From positions 1-64,000 of the forward strand of contig CABUGV010000002.1 in the NCBI GenBank assembly GCA_902491215.1: a stretch of 64,000 nt of DNA, given 5' to 3'. Position numbers and translations under genes: made by a program. This DNA is from 43-108 sp001915545 (GTDB lineage: Bacteria > Bacteroidota > Bacteroidia > Bacteroidales > Bacteroidaceae). This document shows, piece after piece, positions 42,747-51,902 of the stretch. The notes under the pieces are model-generated. The model saw nothing but the letters and a program-made list of their open reading frames with translations, was not told where the DNA came from and searched no databases. Position 1 is the stretch's first letter; the number at the start of each line of letters is the position of its first letter.

Positions 42747-44011
42747 TGAATATGACGGACTGTATTATTCCTGAAGGATATAAAAAAACTAAGATAGGAG
42801 TTATTCCAGTGGAATGGAACGTAACAATATTGGAACACTTATGCTTAAATAAGGGTGATTATGGAATTAATGCTCCCGCCGTACCATATTCAAAAGGTTT
42901 ACCGACATATTTACGTATTACTGATATTGATGACGATGGAAGATTTATTACTGGTAATAAAACCTCTGTGGATAATTCCAACAATGAGAATTACCATTTA
43001 AAAGAAGGTGACATTGTATTTGCAAGGACTGGCGCAACAGTTGGTAAAACATATCTCTATAACCCAAATGATGGAGATTTAGTATTTGCAGGTTTCTTAA
43101 TAAGATTCTCGCCTGACACAAAACAAATAGATCCATATTTTTTAAAAGCATACACTAATACTACTATATATTGGAAATGGATTAAGATTGTGTCTCAACG
43201 GAGTGGCCAACCTGGTATCAATGCAAAAGAATACTGTTCTTTACAAATACCAGTTCCTTCATTAATAGAACAAAAAAAAATATCTGAAGTTCTCAATATA
43301 TGGGACAAAGCCATTGAGAAGCAAACACAACTCATAGATAAACTTGAATTGCGTAAAAAAGGATTGATGCAACAATTGCTTACAGGAAAGAAACGTTTGC
43401 CTGGGTTTAGTGGAGAATGGAAGAAAGTGAAATTAGGAGATATATGTGAAAAAGTTACAAGAAAAAATACTGAAGACAATAAAAATGTAATGACTATATC
43501 TGCTCAACAAGGTTTTGTCATTCAAACTGACTTCTTCAATAAAAGTGTCGCAAGTGAAACTTTGGAAAGCTATTATTTAGTTCTCAGAGATGAGTTCTGC
43601 TATAATAAAAGTTATTCAAATGGCTATCCAATGGGAGCTATTAAAAGACTGACAGAAGCTGATAAAGCTGTTGTAACATCTCTATACATCTGTTTTAATG
43701 TAAAATCAAGTATACGAGTAAGCATTGACTATCTTTCTTACTATTTTGATTATGGAGGATTAAACAGAGGATTAACCAAGATAGCAAACGAAGGAGGTCG
43801 AGCTCATGGTTTATTAAATGTTACTCCAACAGATTTTTTTAGACTTGTGTTTGATATTCCATATTACGAGGAGCAAAACGCTATTGCACAGGTATTAACA
43901 GCTACTGACCACGAAATAGAAATAGCTCAACAGAAGCTCGCATTACTCCGCCAACAAAAACATGGCCTTATGCAACAACTTCTGATCGGTAAAAAACGAG
44001 TTAAAATATGA
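42746..44011 (+). CDS. hsdS: Type I restriction specificity subunit, full length
   Basis: 421 residues with two target-recognition domains, each followed by a conserved coiled segment: first TRD about 10-150 with QKKISEVLNIWDKAIEKQTQ, then KGLMQQLLTGKKRLPGF; second TRD about 225-375 with EEQNAIAQVLTATDHEIEIA, ending MQQLLIGKKRV. The two domains read the two halves of the DNA target. Start codon overlaps the Fic stop by 1 base, and its stop overlaps the KAP gene by 4 bases (ATGA). Base composition is more AT-rich than in hsdM. Confidence 0.93.
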   Translation: MNMTDCIIPEGYKKTKIGVIPVEWNVTILEHLCLNKGDYGINAPAVPYSKGLPTYLRITDIDDDGRFITGNKTSVDNSNNENYHLKEGDIVFARTGATVGKTYLYNPNDGDLVFAGFLIRFSPDTKQIDPYFLKAYTNTTIYWKWIKIVSQRSGQPGINAKEYCSLQIPVPSLIEQKKISEVLNIWDKAIEKQTQLIDKLELRKKGLMQQLLTGKKRLPGFSGEWKKVKLGDICEKVTRKNTEDNKNVMTISAQQGFVIQTDFFNKSVASETLESYYLVLRDEFCYNKSYSNGYPMGAIKRLTEADKAVVTSLYICFNVKSSIRVSIDYLSYYFDYGGLNRGLTKIANEGGRAHGLLNVTPTDFFRLVFDIPYYEEQNAIAQVLTATDHEIEIAQQKLALLRQQKHGLMQQLLIGKKRVKI

Positions 44012-46509
44012 ATAAAACAAATACTCAAAAAGTAAATAAATCTGTAGCGAAATATACCAATATAAGTTGGTTGAAAAAAATGATAAATCCTATTCAAGAA
44101 GTCTTCTTGAATAGGACTAATGTCTATTTGTTAGCAGTTGCCGTAATCTACAGGACTTTCAGACCATTTTTTGAAGAGTTTTTTTCAAAATATTGGGTTA
44201 CTCCTTTTCTTGTATATTTTCAAAATGAAATACCAACTCAAATAGTAGCTTGGTTTGTAATTATAGGAATCGTTGTTGTGTGTGGTATCGAATGTAAGAA
44301 TAGGAAACGAATTTCAGAGATACGGCTATATAGATGGATTTTAATTACAGCTATATGGGCTTCAGTTCGTTTTAGTGAAGCATGGATTTTTATTCCTTTG
44401 TTTGGCAACATAACTTATTTCGATATCGTTCCATTATACACTCTTTCGGTAGTGGCAACGTATGTATGTCAGTTTATAAAACGTAAACCTTCTGAAAAAA
44501 TAGAAGAGGATGGGTTTGAATGTGACGAGCCTATCGAAACTAATGAAGAAGATTTATTGGGACGTAGAGGTTTTGCACAAACTTTAGCTCGTAGAATAAT
44601 TAAAACCAAGCCAAAAAATCAATCTTTTGCTGTAGGAATCTTGTCGCCATGGGGATATGGTAAGACTTCTTTTTTGAACTTGATAAAAGATGAACTAAAG
44701 CGCCACGAGACTATCTGCATAGATTTCTCGCCATGGATTTATGGAAAAGAAAACAATTTGATTAGAGAGTTTTTTACTGAAGTGGGAAAACATCTACGGA
44801 AATTTGCAGATACCTTACCTCGGGATATGATGGAATACGCTCAAATTCTGGAAAAGAATGAATCCACTTCGTGGCTATCAATGTTGCTATCATTGGGAAA
44901 CATGGGACATAATATAGAGCAACAAGGCAACCTACTGAAAATGTCACTACTTAAAATAGACAGACCAATTGTTGTTTTTATAGACGATTTGGATCGCTTA
45001 GGCAGTAATGAAATCATGGAGGTATTAAAACTAATACGCAATGCCGCCAATTTTTCAGAAATCAAATTCGTAGTAGCCTATGACAGAACTTATTTGGTTG
45101 AAGCAATTAAGCAACAAAATACAGGATCTGCAAACCGTTATTTAGAAAAAATTTTTCAAATAGAATATACATTACCTGCTTTTGACCGTGAAAATCTGGA
45201 AATATATTTAAAAAAAGAATGTGACAAGTTTGTGCATGAAGAAGAGAAAGAGTCGCTAAATAGAATCTTCAATTCGAAAGAATCTTTCGAAAGTATTGCT
45301 ATTGAAGAACTTTTGACCTTACGCGATGCAAAACGCTATATTAATTCACTTAAGAATATTTATATAAAGTTGGCAGGCAATGTAGTACTTCGTGATTTAA
45401 TGAATATAGAAATACTGCAATTGAAGTACAAACCTGTTTATGAGTTATTAAGTCAACAATGGGAACAAGTTTTAATAGAAGAAAACGTTATATTAAAATT
45501 GTATGAAAAAAGTAATAAAGAACAAGAAAAAGATATCTTTTTGTATATAAAACTACCATCATACAATATTAATACGCGATTAAAAGAAATTGGATACAAC
45601 AAAGTAGAGATAGAGCGTATAAGGAGAATTCTATATTTCTTATTTCCTTCATTTCGAACATCTGCCGAGTACGGTGCTATAAATCATAAAGCGACTATTG
45701 CTCGTTACTTCTATGATACCATACAAGAGAGAGATCTACCTATTGAGACTTTTAATAGACTTTGGCTAAAAAATTATGAATATATAAAAGAGGACGTTAA
45801 TAACATAATATCCTGTCATCAGACTTATTCATTTGTAAGTCAGTTGGACAGCTTTATCCCAGATTCAGCTGTAGTATGTAAAAATGTTATACGTATCATG
45901 TTTTATGTAGGAAGTTCTAATTCTCAAATTAACAGTTTATACAACACAATCTTGAATAGAATAAATTTATTAGAGGATTATCAAATTGAGGATATGGAGA
46001 TAAAAACATTTCTTTTAGACATTATAGAAGAAAATGGACTTAGTAATTATATTTCAGGTTTTCTATCTTCTGAATTCCGTTCATTAGAAAAATACTTCTC
46101 ATTTGAAGAAATAAGAGAAATAGAGACTAATTATTTACAGAAAGCTATTCAGCAAGATTTATCATTAAACATAATTTATGACTATATGAGCAGAGCCACG
46201 AACAATGAATATGATTATAATGAGAATGAAAAAGCATATGCTCTTTTCAAATTGTATACAAACAGGCATATAGAAGAGTTCATGAAAAGTATGGTAATTA
46301 GTATGAATGCCCCAAAAGGTTACTATTATGTTAGTCAACTTGCTCAAGAAGTATGGGGAACATGGGGTAATTTTCAAAATTATATAAAATCAATCTTTCC
46401 TCGTACACCAATAATAGATGAATTTGAAAAATTCTTAAATAAATTCATTAATAAAGGTGCTCAAAATGCTACAACTTATAATTTTAAGCATATAGCTGTG
46501 AACAAATAA
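44008..46509 (+). CDS. Membrane-anchored KAP-family P-loop NTPase
   Basis: 833 residues. Several membrane segments lie in the first ~160 residues (VYLLAVAVIYRTF, IVAWFVIIGIVVVCGI, YRWILITAIWASV, YTLSVVATYVC). A KAP NTPase domain follows: Walker A SPWGYGKTSF (Lys219, Thr220), Walker B VVFIDDLDRL (Asp326, Asp327), and VLKLIRNAANFSEIKFVVAY. The C-terminal ~350 residues are helical and of unknown fold. KAP NTPases are membrane-linked ATPases implicated in phage exclusion (PifA-like) and other defence systems. The ATGA overlap with hsdS and 11-bp gap to hsdR place it firmly inside the operon, which is not a standard hsd arrangement. Confidence 0.88.
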   Translation: MNKTNTQKVNKSVAKYTNISWLKKMINPIQEVFLNRTNVYLLAVAVIYRTFRPFFEEFFSKYWVTPFLVYFQNEIPTQIVAWFVIIGIVVVCGIECKNRKRISEIRLYRWILITAIWASVRFSEAWIFIPLFGNITYFDIVPLYTLSVVATYVCQFIKRKPSEKIEEDGFECDEPIETNEEDLLGRRGFAQTLARRIIKTKPKNQSFAVGILSPWGYGKTSFLNLIKDELKRHETICIDFSPWIYGKENNLIREFFTEVGKHLRKFADTLPRDMMEYAQILEKNESTSWLSMLLSLGNMGHNIEQQGNLLKMSLLKIDRPIVVFIDDLDRLGSNEIMEVLKLIRNAANFSEIKFVVAYDRTYLVEAIKQQNTGSANRYLEKIFQIEYTLPAFDRENLEIYLKKECDKFVHEEEKESLNRIFNSKESFESIAIEELLTLRDAKRYINSLKNIYIKLAGNVVLRDLMNIEILQLKYKPVYELLSQQWEQVLIEENVILKLYEKSNKEQEKDIFLYIKLPSYNINTRLKEIGYNKVEIERIRRILYFLFPSFRTSAEYGAINHKATIARYFYDTIQERDLPIETFNRLWLKNYEYIKEDVNNIISCHQTYSFVSQLDSFIPDSAVVCKNVIRIMFYVGSSNSQINSLYNTILNRINLLEDYQIEDMEIKTFLLDIIEENGLSNYISGFLSSEFRSLEKYFSFEEIREIETNYLQKAIQQDLSLNIIYDYMSRATNNEYDYNENEKAYALFKLYTNRHIEEFMKSMVISMNAPKGYYYVSQLAQEVWGTWGNFQNYIKSIFPRTPIIDEFEKFLNKFINKGAQNATTYNFKHIAVNK

Positions 46510-46520
46510 ATAAGATAACA

Positions 46521-49500
46521 ATGAACATCTCATTCAAAGAAGACCATATAAGCCAAATACCAGCTTTGCAACTGTTGCAGAAGTTGGGTTATACGTATCT
46601 TACCCCCGACGAGGCATTGTCCATGCGTGGCGGAAAGACCTCCAACGTACTTCTGGAAGACGTGTTGCGCAACCAGTTGCGACGCATCAATTCCATACGT
46701 GTGAACCACAACAAGGAAGAGCTGTTTTCGGAACAAAACATCGAGAACGGGGTGCTGGCCATGCGCAATATTCCAATGGAAAGCGGTTATCTGAGCGGAA
46801 ATGAAACAGTTTATAACCTGCTGACACTTGGCAAAGCTTTTGAGCAAAACATTGACGGAGACAAGAAAAGCTATACCATGCGCTATATAGACTGGGAAAG
46901 GCCGGAAAGAAATGTATTTCATGTAACGGAAGAATTTGCAGTAACCCGTACAGGGATGGCCGATACTTACCGTCCGGACATAGTACTTTTTGTCAACGGT
47001 ATTCCACTGGTAGTAATTGAATGTAAACGTCCGGACATAAAAGGAGCACTGGACCAGGCAATATCGCAACATCTGCGTAACCAAAAAGATGATGGTATAC
47101 GTGGACTTTACCTATATAGCGCCTTGTTGCTCTGCATAGGAAACAGCTACGGAGCGTATGCCACTACATGTACGCCAGCAAAATTTTGGAACAAATGGAA
47201 GGAAATGTTTGTCACTGAAAAAGACGAAGAAAAGTATATGCATCAGTTGGAGAAACTTGTAAACACTCCATTGGATGACAAACAAAAAACACATCTGTTC
47301 AGTGACCGATTTAGATATGTCCGTGCTCATTTCGATGCAATGGAACAGGAAAAAGTTCTGCCAACGGAACAGGATAGATATCTGTTCAGCATGTGCCGTC
47401 CTGAACGGTTGCTCGACCTGATTCACAACTTTACAATCTATGACGGAGGCATCAAGAAAGTGGCCAGATACCAGCAGTATTTCACTGTAAAGGAGACCAC
47501 AGAACGCGTGAAAACATTAGAGCACGGGAAACGCCGTGGCGGTGTTGTATGGCACACGCAAGGAAGCGGAAAGTCGCTCACAATGGTTCTGCTTGCACAA
47601 TCTATTGCCCAAACAAAGGAAATACAGAATCCAAGAATAATAATGGTTACTGACCGCACAGACTTGGACAGTCAGATAACCAACACGTTCAAGAAGTGCG
47701 GACGGGAAGTAATAAACGCCACTACAGGAACGCACCTTGTAGAATTACTGGAAAGCAATACGGATGCCATCATTACAACAATCATAAACAAGTTTGAAAC
47801 TGCCGTCAAGCGTATGAAGCAACCGATAGACGACCCAAATATCTTTATATTGATTGACGAAGCCCATCGCAGCCAGTACAAGGAGATGGCAATCAAGATG
47901 GATAAGGTATTGCCCAATGCGTGCAAGATTGCTTTTACCGGTACACCACTGATGAAAAAGGAAAAGAATACGGCCAATACATTTGGCGGTATAATCCGTC
48001 CGGTATACACTGTGAAACAGGCTGTGGAAGACGGAGCTGTTGTTCCTTTGCTCTACGAGGGACGCATTGTACCACAACGCGTGCAGGAGGGTTCAATTGA
48101 TGATTTCTTCAATAAAGTTTGCGACGGACTGAATGAGTACCAAACGGCTGACTTGAAGAAAAAATATTCGCGTACGGATTTTGTAAATCAAACAGACCAG
48201 AGGGTATATTCCATAGCTTGGAACATTTCCGAGCATTTCCGCGAAAACTGGCAGGGTATAAAATTCAAAGCGATGTTGGTTACACCACGTAAATCAATTG
48301 CCGTGTTGTATAAGAAATATCTGGACGAAATCGGTATGGTATCATCAGAAGTACTCATCACGTCTCCAGATACTCGCGAAGGTGAAGATTCGTCATACGG
48401 AGATACGTCGGAAGAGGTGAAGGCCTATTGGAAGAAAATGATGGATGAGCACGGCACACCTAAGAAATATCAAGAAAACCTGATTTCGCGTTTCAAAAAT
48501 CAGGAACAGCCTGAAATAATGATTGTGGTGGACAAACTGTTGACAGGGTTTGATGAACCTAAAGTGGTGGTCATGTATCTTGACCGCAAACTTAATGGGC
48601 ATACATTGCTGCAAGCTGTGGCACGTGTCAACAGAGTTTGTGACGACAAGGAATTTGGCTATATCATTGATTATTACGGTGTATTGAAAGAATTGGACGA
48701 GGCCTTGGAACTGTACTCAAACTATGATGAAGAGGGACAAAAGGCTTTCCATGAAACACTGGTACCTGTCAACAATGAAATAGAAAAACTGCCACAAAAG
48801 TATTCAGACCTATGGGATTTGTTTAAAGCTATTCCTAATAAAAGAGATTTGGAGGCATACGCACAGTCGTTGCGTGAGGACGACAGACGACAAGAATTTT
48901 ATGAGAGGTTGACAGCTTATGCTTCTTGCCTGAAGATTGCGCTTTCTACTCATGAGTTTCATGCAAGCACTTCTGAGGAAGACATCAAAAGATATAAAGA
49001 TGACTTGAACATGTTCGTAAAACTGAGATCGGCTGTCCAGTTGCGCTATTCAGATACTATTGATTACAAACAATATGAGAGTCAGATTCAGAAGCTTATA
49101 AACCGACATGTGGAAAGCGGTGCTGTAAGGTCCGTGACAGAACTCGTGAATATCTTTGACACAGAAGCCTTTGAACAAGAAGTAGAAAAGATTGTTGGAA
49201 CAGCAGCCAAGGCTGACACCATTGCCTCACGTACCAGCAAGTTCATCACCGAAAACATGGATACAGACCCTGTGTTTTATAAGAAATTCTCACAGTTGCT
49301 GAAAGAAACTATTGAAGCATACGAGCAGGGCAGAATCGATGAATTGGAGTATTTGAAGCGTGTCATTAAATACAAGGATGATATATTGGCACATACTGAC
49401 AATGAATTGCCTGATGAATTGCAGACCAACAATGCAGCAAAGGCTTATTATGGTTTAGCATTGGAAACTTATAAAAAAGCTTTTGGCAATGTTCAAGTCA

Positions 49501-49748
49501 ATCTGAAACAGCTGGCACTGGACACAGCTCTGGCTTTTGACAGAATCATGAATAAAACGTTGATTATAGACAACAGTGTGCTTGTCGACTGGCAACAAAA
49601 ATCAGATATTATCGGCCGCATGAAAATAGAGCTGGAAGATTATCTGATAGATGAAGTAAAAAGAAAGTACAGTCTTGATTTTTCTTTTGACGATATGGAT
49701 TCTATTATTGATGGTTGCGTAGATGTTGCTAAATTATGGATAAAATAA
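46521..49748 (+). CDS. hsdR: Type I restriction endonuclease subunit
   Basis: 1075 residues. The N-terminal nuclease motif is RPDIVLF...VIECK (Asp153, Glu167, Lys169; PD-ExK). Helicase motor: Walker A HTQGSGKS (Lys351), DEAH box LIDEAHRS (Asp446-His449), FTGTPL, and QAVARVNR. A long helical C-terminus binds the methylase core. It translocates DNA and cuts unmodified DNA away from the site. Its last 13 bases overlap the metallopeptidase gene. Confidence 0.96.
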   Translation: MNISFKEDHISQIPALQLLQKLGYTYLTPDEALSMRGGKTSNVLLEDVLRNQLRRINSIRVNHNKEELFSEQNIENGVLAMRNIPMESGYLSGNETVYNLLTLGKAFEQNIDGDKKSYTMRYIDWERPERNVFHVTEEFAVTRTGMADTYRPDIVLFVNGIPLVVIECKRPDIKGALDQAISQHLRNQKDDGIRGLYLYSALLLCIGNSYGAYATTCTPAKFWNKWKEMFVTEKDEEKYMHQLEKLVNTPLDDKQKTHLFSDRFRYVRAHFDAMEQEKVLPTEQDRYLFSMCRPERLLDLIHNFTIYDGGIKKVARYQQYFTVKETTERVKTLEHGKRRGGVVWHTQGSGKSLTMVLLAQSIAQTKEIQNPRIIMVTDRTDLDSQITNTFKKCGREVINATTGTHLVELLESNTDAIITTIINKFETAVKRMKQPIDDPNIFILIDEAHRSQYKEMAIKMDKVLPNACKIAFTGTPLMKKEKNTANTFGGIIRPVYTVKQAVEDGAVVPLLYEGRIVPQRVQEGSIDDFFNKVCDGLNEYQTADLKKKYSRTDFVNQTDQRVYSIAWNISEHFRENWQGIKFKAMLVTPRKSIAVLYKKYLDEIGMVSSEVLITSPDTREGEDSSYGDTSEEVKAYWKKMMDEHGTPKKYQENLISRFKNQEQPEIMIVVDKLLTGFDEPKVVVMYLDRKLNGHTLLQAVARVNRVCDDKEFGYIIDYYGVLKELDEALELYSNYDEEGQKAFHETLVPVNNEIEKLPQKYSDLWDLFKAIPNKRDLEAYAQSLREDDRRQEFYERLTAYASCLKIALSTHEFHASTSEEDIKRYKDDLNMFVKLRSAVQLRYSDTIDYKQYESQIQKLINRHVESGAVRSVTELVNIFDTEAFEQEVEKIVGTAAKADTIASRTSKFITENMDTDPVFYKKFSQLLKETIEAYEQGRIDELEYLKRVIKYKDDILAHTDNELPDELQTNNAAKAYYGLALETYKKAFGNVQVNLKQLALDTALAFDRIMNKTLIIDNSVLVDWQQKSDIIGRMKIELEDYLIDEVKRKYSLDFSFDDMDSIIDGCVDVAKLWIK

Positions 49749-50440
49749 AAGACAATATAGAATTTGGTTCTGTCATTATTGAATACACTATAAAACACAG
49801 AGCCAGAAAGACGTTGGGCATCTGCGTGCATCCTGATGGAAGCGTGGAAATAAAAGCTCCGATGGAAACCTCATTGGAGCAAATCAAAGCACACGTTCAT
49901 CGACGTGCTCCTTGGATTTACAAACAGCAACGCTATTTTTCATCTTTCGGGGTACACACGACAGAAAGAAAAATCGTAAGTGGAGAATCTCACTTGTATT
50001 TAGGCAGGCAATACATGTTACGCATTGTTGACAGCAAACATAATGAAGTTCATTACAAAGGTAATATACTTGAAGTAGAATGCAGACACAGGAAGGATGC
50101 GCGCACCCTACTTTTAGCCTGGTATAGAAAACGTGCCGAAATAAAATTCAAGGAGTATGCAGAGCCATTGATTTCACGTTTTAACCGTCATCAGGTAAAA
50201 CCATCTGACATCAAACTGAAAGAGATGGAAACCCGCTGGGGAAGTTGTACCGCCTCGGGACAGATCTTATTGAATCCAAGATTAATAGGTGCACCACGTA
50301 TTTGCATCGAATATGTTATCATGCACGAACTCTGCCATCTGGTATATCGTAACCATACCAAAGCTTTTTATGAGTTGCTGACTCAAGAAATGCCCGATTG
50401 GAAGAAATGGAAAATGAAATTGGAACGGTTGATGGTTTAA
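49736..50440 (+). CDS. YgjP/DUF45-type zinc metallopeptidase
   Basis: 234 residues. The gluzincin-like motif HELCHL (His197, Glu198, His201) with the third ligand His207 in YRNHTKAFYELL matches the M48-related DUF45/YgjP family; METRWGSCTASGQILLNPRL is a further family signature. Members of this family are often found next to hsdR genes. The substrate is unknown. The start lies within the end of hsdR, in a different frame, so expression is coupled. Confidence 0.87.
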   Translation: MDKIKDNIEFGSVIIEYTIKHRARKTLGICVHPDGSVEIKAPMETSLEQIKAHVHRRAPWIYKQQRYFSSFGVHTTERKIVSGESHLYLGRQYMLRIVDSKHNEVHYKGNILEVECRHRKDARTLLLAWYRKRAEIKFKEYAEPLISRFNRHQVKPSDIKLKEMETRWGSCTASGQILLNPRLIGAPRICIEYVIMHELCHLVYRNHTKAFYELLTQEMPDWKKWKMKLERLMV

Positions 50441-50546
50441 GAATATGTCATCAAGAGAATTTACAAATTAGCATAAGCAATTTATTGACTTACGACAAAA
50501 GTGTGTAAGCATTCGAACAAATTAGCAGATTATAAGACAAAGAGTT

Positions 50547-50681
50547 ATGGACGACTTGGAAGAATTAGAAAGTTGGTATGAGGATTTAAGAGCATGGGAA
50601 CGTTTTCATGATGAACTTGAAAAAATCAATGGAGAAAATCTAAATGAAAAATTGACGGCTTTTCAGAATAGGAAGCTATAA
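50547..50681 (+). CDS. 44-aa acidic small protein, possibly truncated
   Basis: ATG at 50547 to TAA at 50681; MDDLEELESWYEDLRAWERF then HDELEKINGENLNEKLTAFQ. Strongly acidic and helical. After the TAA the same frame stays open for 25 codons to the next stop at 50757-50759 (including KASMQPCAFDTEIEFEESQI), so the gene may be a 70-residue protein broken by one nonsense change. It lies between the metallopeptidase and RhuM genes and has no recognised family. Confidence 0.5.
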   Translation: MDDLEELESWYEDLRAWERFHDELEKINGENLNEKLTAFQNRKL

Positions 50682-50764
50682 TTGCAACAAAAAGCTTCCA
50701 TGCAACCTTGTGCGTTTGACACTGAAATAGAGTTTGAAGAATCGCAAATAACAAGATAATAAAC

Positions 50765-51745
50765 ATGAACGAAGAAAATAAAATTATCCTATATCAGGAC
50801 GACAACGAAATAACTCGTGTGTCGGTACGCTTTGCTGACGAAGATTTATGGCTGACACAGAGTCAGTTAGCAGAGATATATGACACATCACAACAGAATA
50901 TTAGTCAGCATATAGACAATATCTACAAGGATGGAGAACTTATAGCAGAAGCAACTAACAAGAAATTCTTGTTAGTTCGTCAGGAAGGCAATCGTCAGGT
51001 AAGGCGTAATATAGACCATTATAATCTCGATATGGTCATAGCTTTGGGATATCGTGTCCAGTCTCAAATAGCCACACGTTTCCGGCGTTGGGCGACACAA
51101 CGTTTACATGAATACATTCAGAAAGGCTTTGCGATGGATGATGAACGACTGAAACAGGGAGGAAACCGCTATTTCCGAGAATTACTGCAACGTATCAGAG
51201 ATATTCGTAGTAGCGAGCGAAATTTTTACCAGCAGGTTACGGACATATATGCTACAGCTACGGACTATGATCCCCGTAGCGAAATGACTAAAACTTTTTT
51301 CGCTACAGTGCAAAACAAACTGCATTATGCGGTTCATGAGAATACAGTGGCTGAGGTAATATATAACCGTGTGGACAATGAAAAACCGTTTGTCGGAATG
51401 ACCAATTTCAAAGGTAATTATGTAACCAAAGATGATGTAAAAATTGCGAAAAATTATTTGTCAGAAATAGAGTTGCAACGACTGAATCTGTTAGTTTCAG
51501 GATTTCTCGATTTTGCAGAATTCCAGGCATTGGAGATGAACCCTATGTCGATGAAAGACTGGATAGAAGCTCTTGATAATCAAATTATTGCCCATAAACG
51601 AAAGATATTGATCGGTAAAGGCAATATTTCACATAAAGAAGCTATAGAAAAAGCTGAAAAAGAATTTGAGATATACCGCAAGCGAGAAATGGATATGCTC
51701 GAAAGTGACTTTGATAAAGAAATCAAGAAACTGAATAAAAAATGA
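50765..51745 (+). CDS. RhuM-family protein
   Basis: 326 residues. The N-terminal part (VSVRFADEDLWLTQSQLAEI, then YDTSQQNISQHIDNIYKDGE) and central GYRVQSQIATRFRRWATQRL are RhuM family hallmarks; the C-terminus is coiled and Lys/Glu-rich (KEAIEKAEKEFEIYRKREMD). RhuM was named in a Salmonella pathogenicity island but its biochemical role is unknown. RhuM genes recur beside type I restriction and other defence genes in many phyla, which fits here. A KilA-N/Bro-like DNA-binding role for the N-terminus is possible. Confidence 0.85.
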   Translation: MNEENKIILYQDDNEITRVSVRFADEDLWLTQSQLAEIYDTSQQNISQHIDNIYKDGELIAEATNKKFLLVRQEGNRQVRRNIDHYNLDMVIALGYRVQSQIATRFRRWATQRLHEYIQKGFAMDDERLKQGGNRYFRELLQRIRDIRSSERNFYQQVTDIYATATDYDPRSEMTKTFFATVQNKLHYAVHENTVAEVIYNRVDNEKPFVGMTNFKGNYVTKDDVKIAKNYLSEIELQRLNLLVSGFLDFAEFQALEMNPMSMKDWIEALDNQIIAHKRKILIGKGNISHKEAIEKAEKEFEIYRKREMDMLESDFDKEIKKLNKK

Positions 51746-51819
51746 ATCGGTTGTAATCCCACACCGATGTGGAGCAAGATACACTGGAAGATACAGGCAA
51801 AGAGTTAGTAGATATGTGT

Positions 51820-51854
51820 GTATAATAAACCGCAAATTTTGCGGTTTATTATAC
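51820..51854. terminator. 35-nt perfect palindrome between convergent genes
   Basis: Arms of 17 nt (51820-51836, 51838-51854) pair perfectly around a single central base. It sits 75 bp after rhuM and 49 bp after the convergent acetyltransferase gene. The TTTATTAT in the 3' arm gives a partial T-tract. It marks the right end of the accessory operon region. Confidence 0.65.
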
Positions 51855-51902
51855 GCATTCCTCAAAAATCGAAAAAGTCAGTATTATTGACTACCTACAA
51901 GG

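Noticed and set aside
38828..44011. Phase-variable (invertible) hsdS locus
   Set aside because: No invertase gene is present and no long inverted repeat between the two S genes was seen.
38477..51900. Integrase-mediated island with att repeats
   Set aside because: No recombinase gene and no copy of the tRNA-Phe 3' end was found on the right side by eye.
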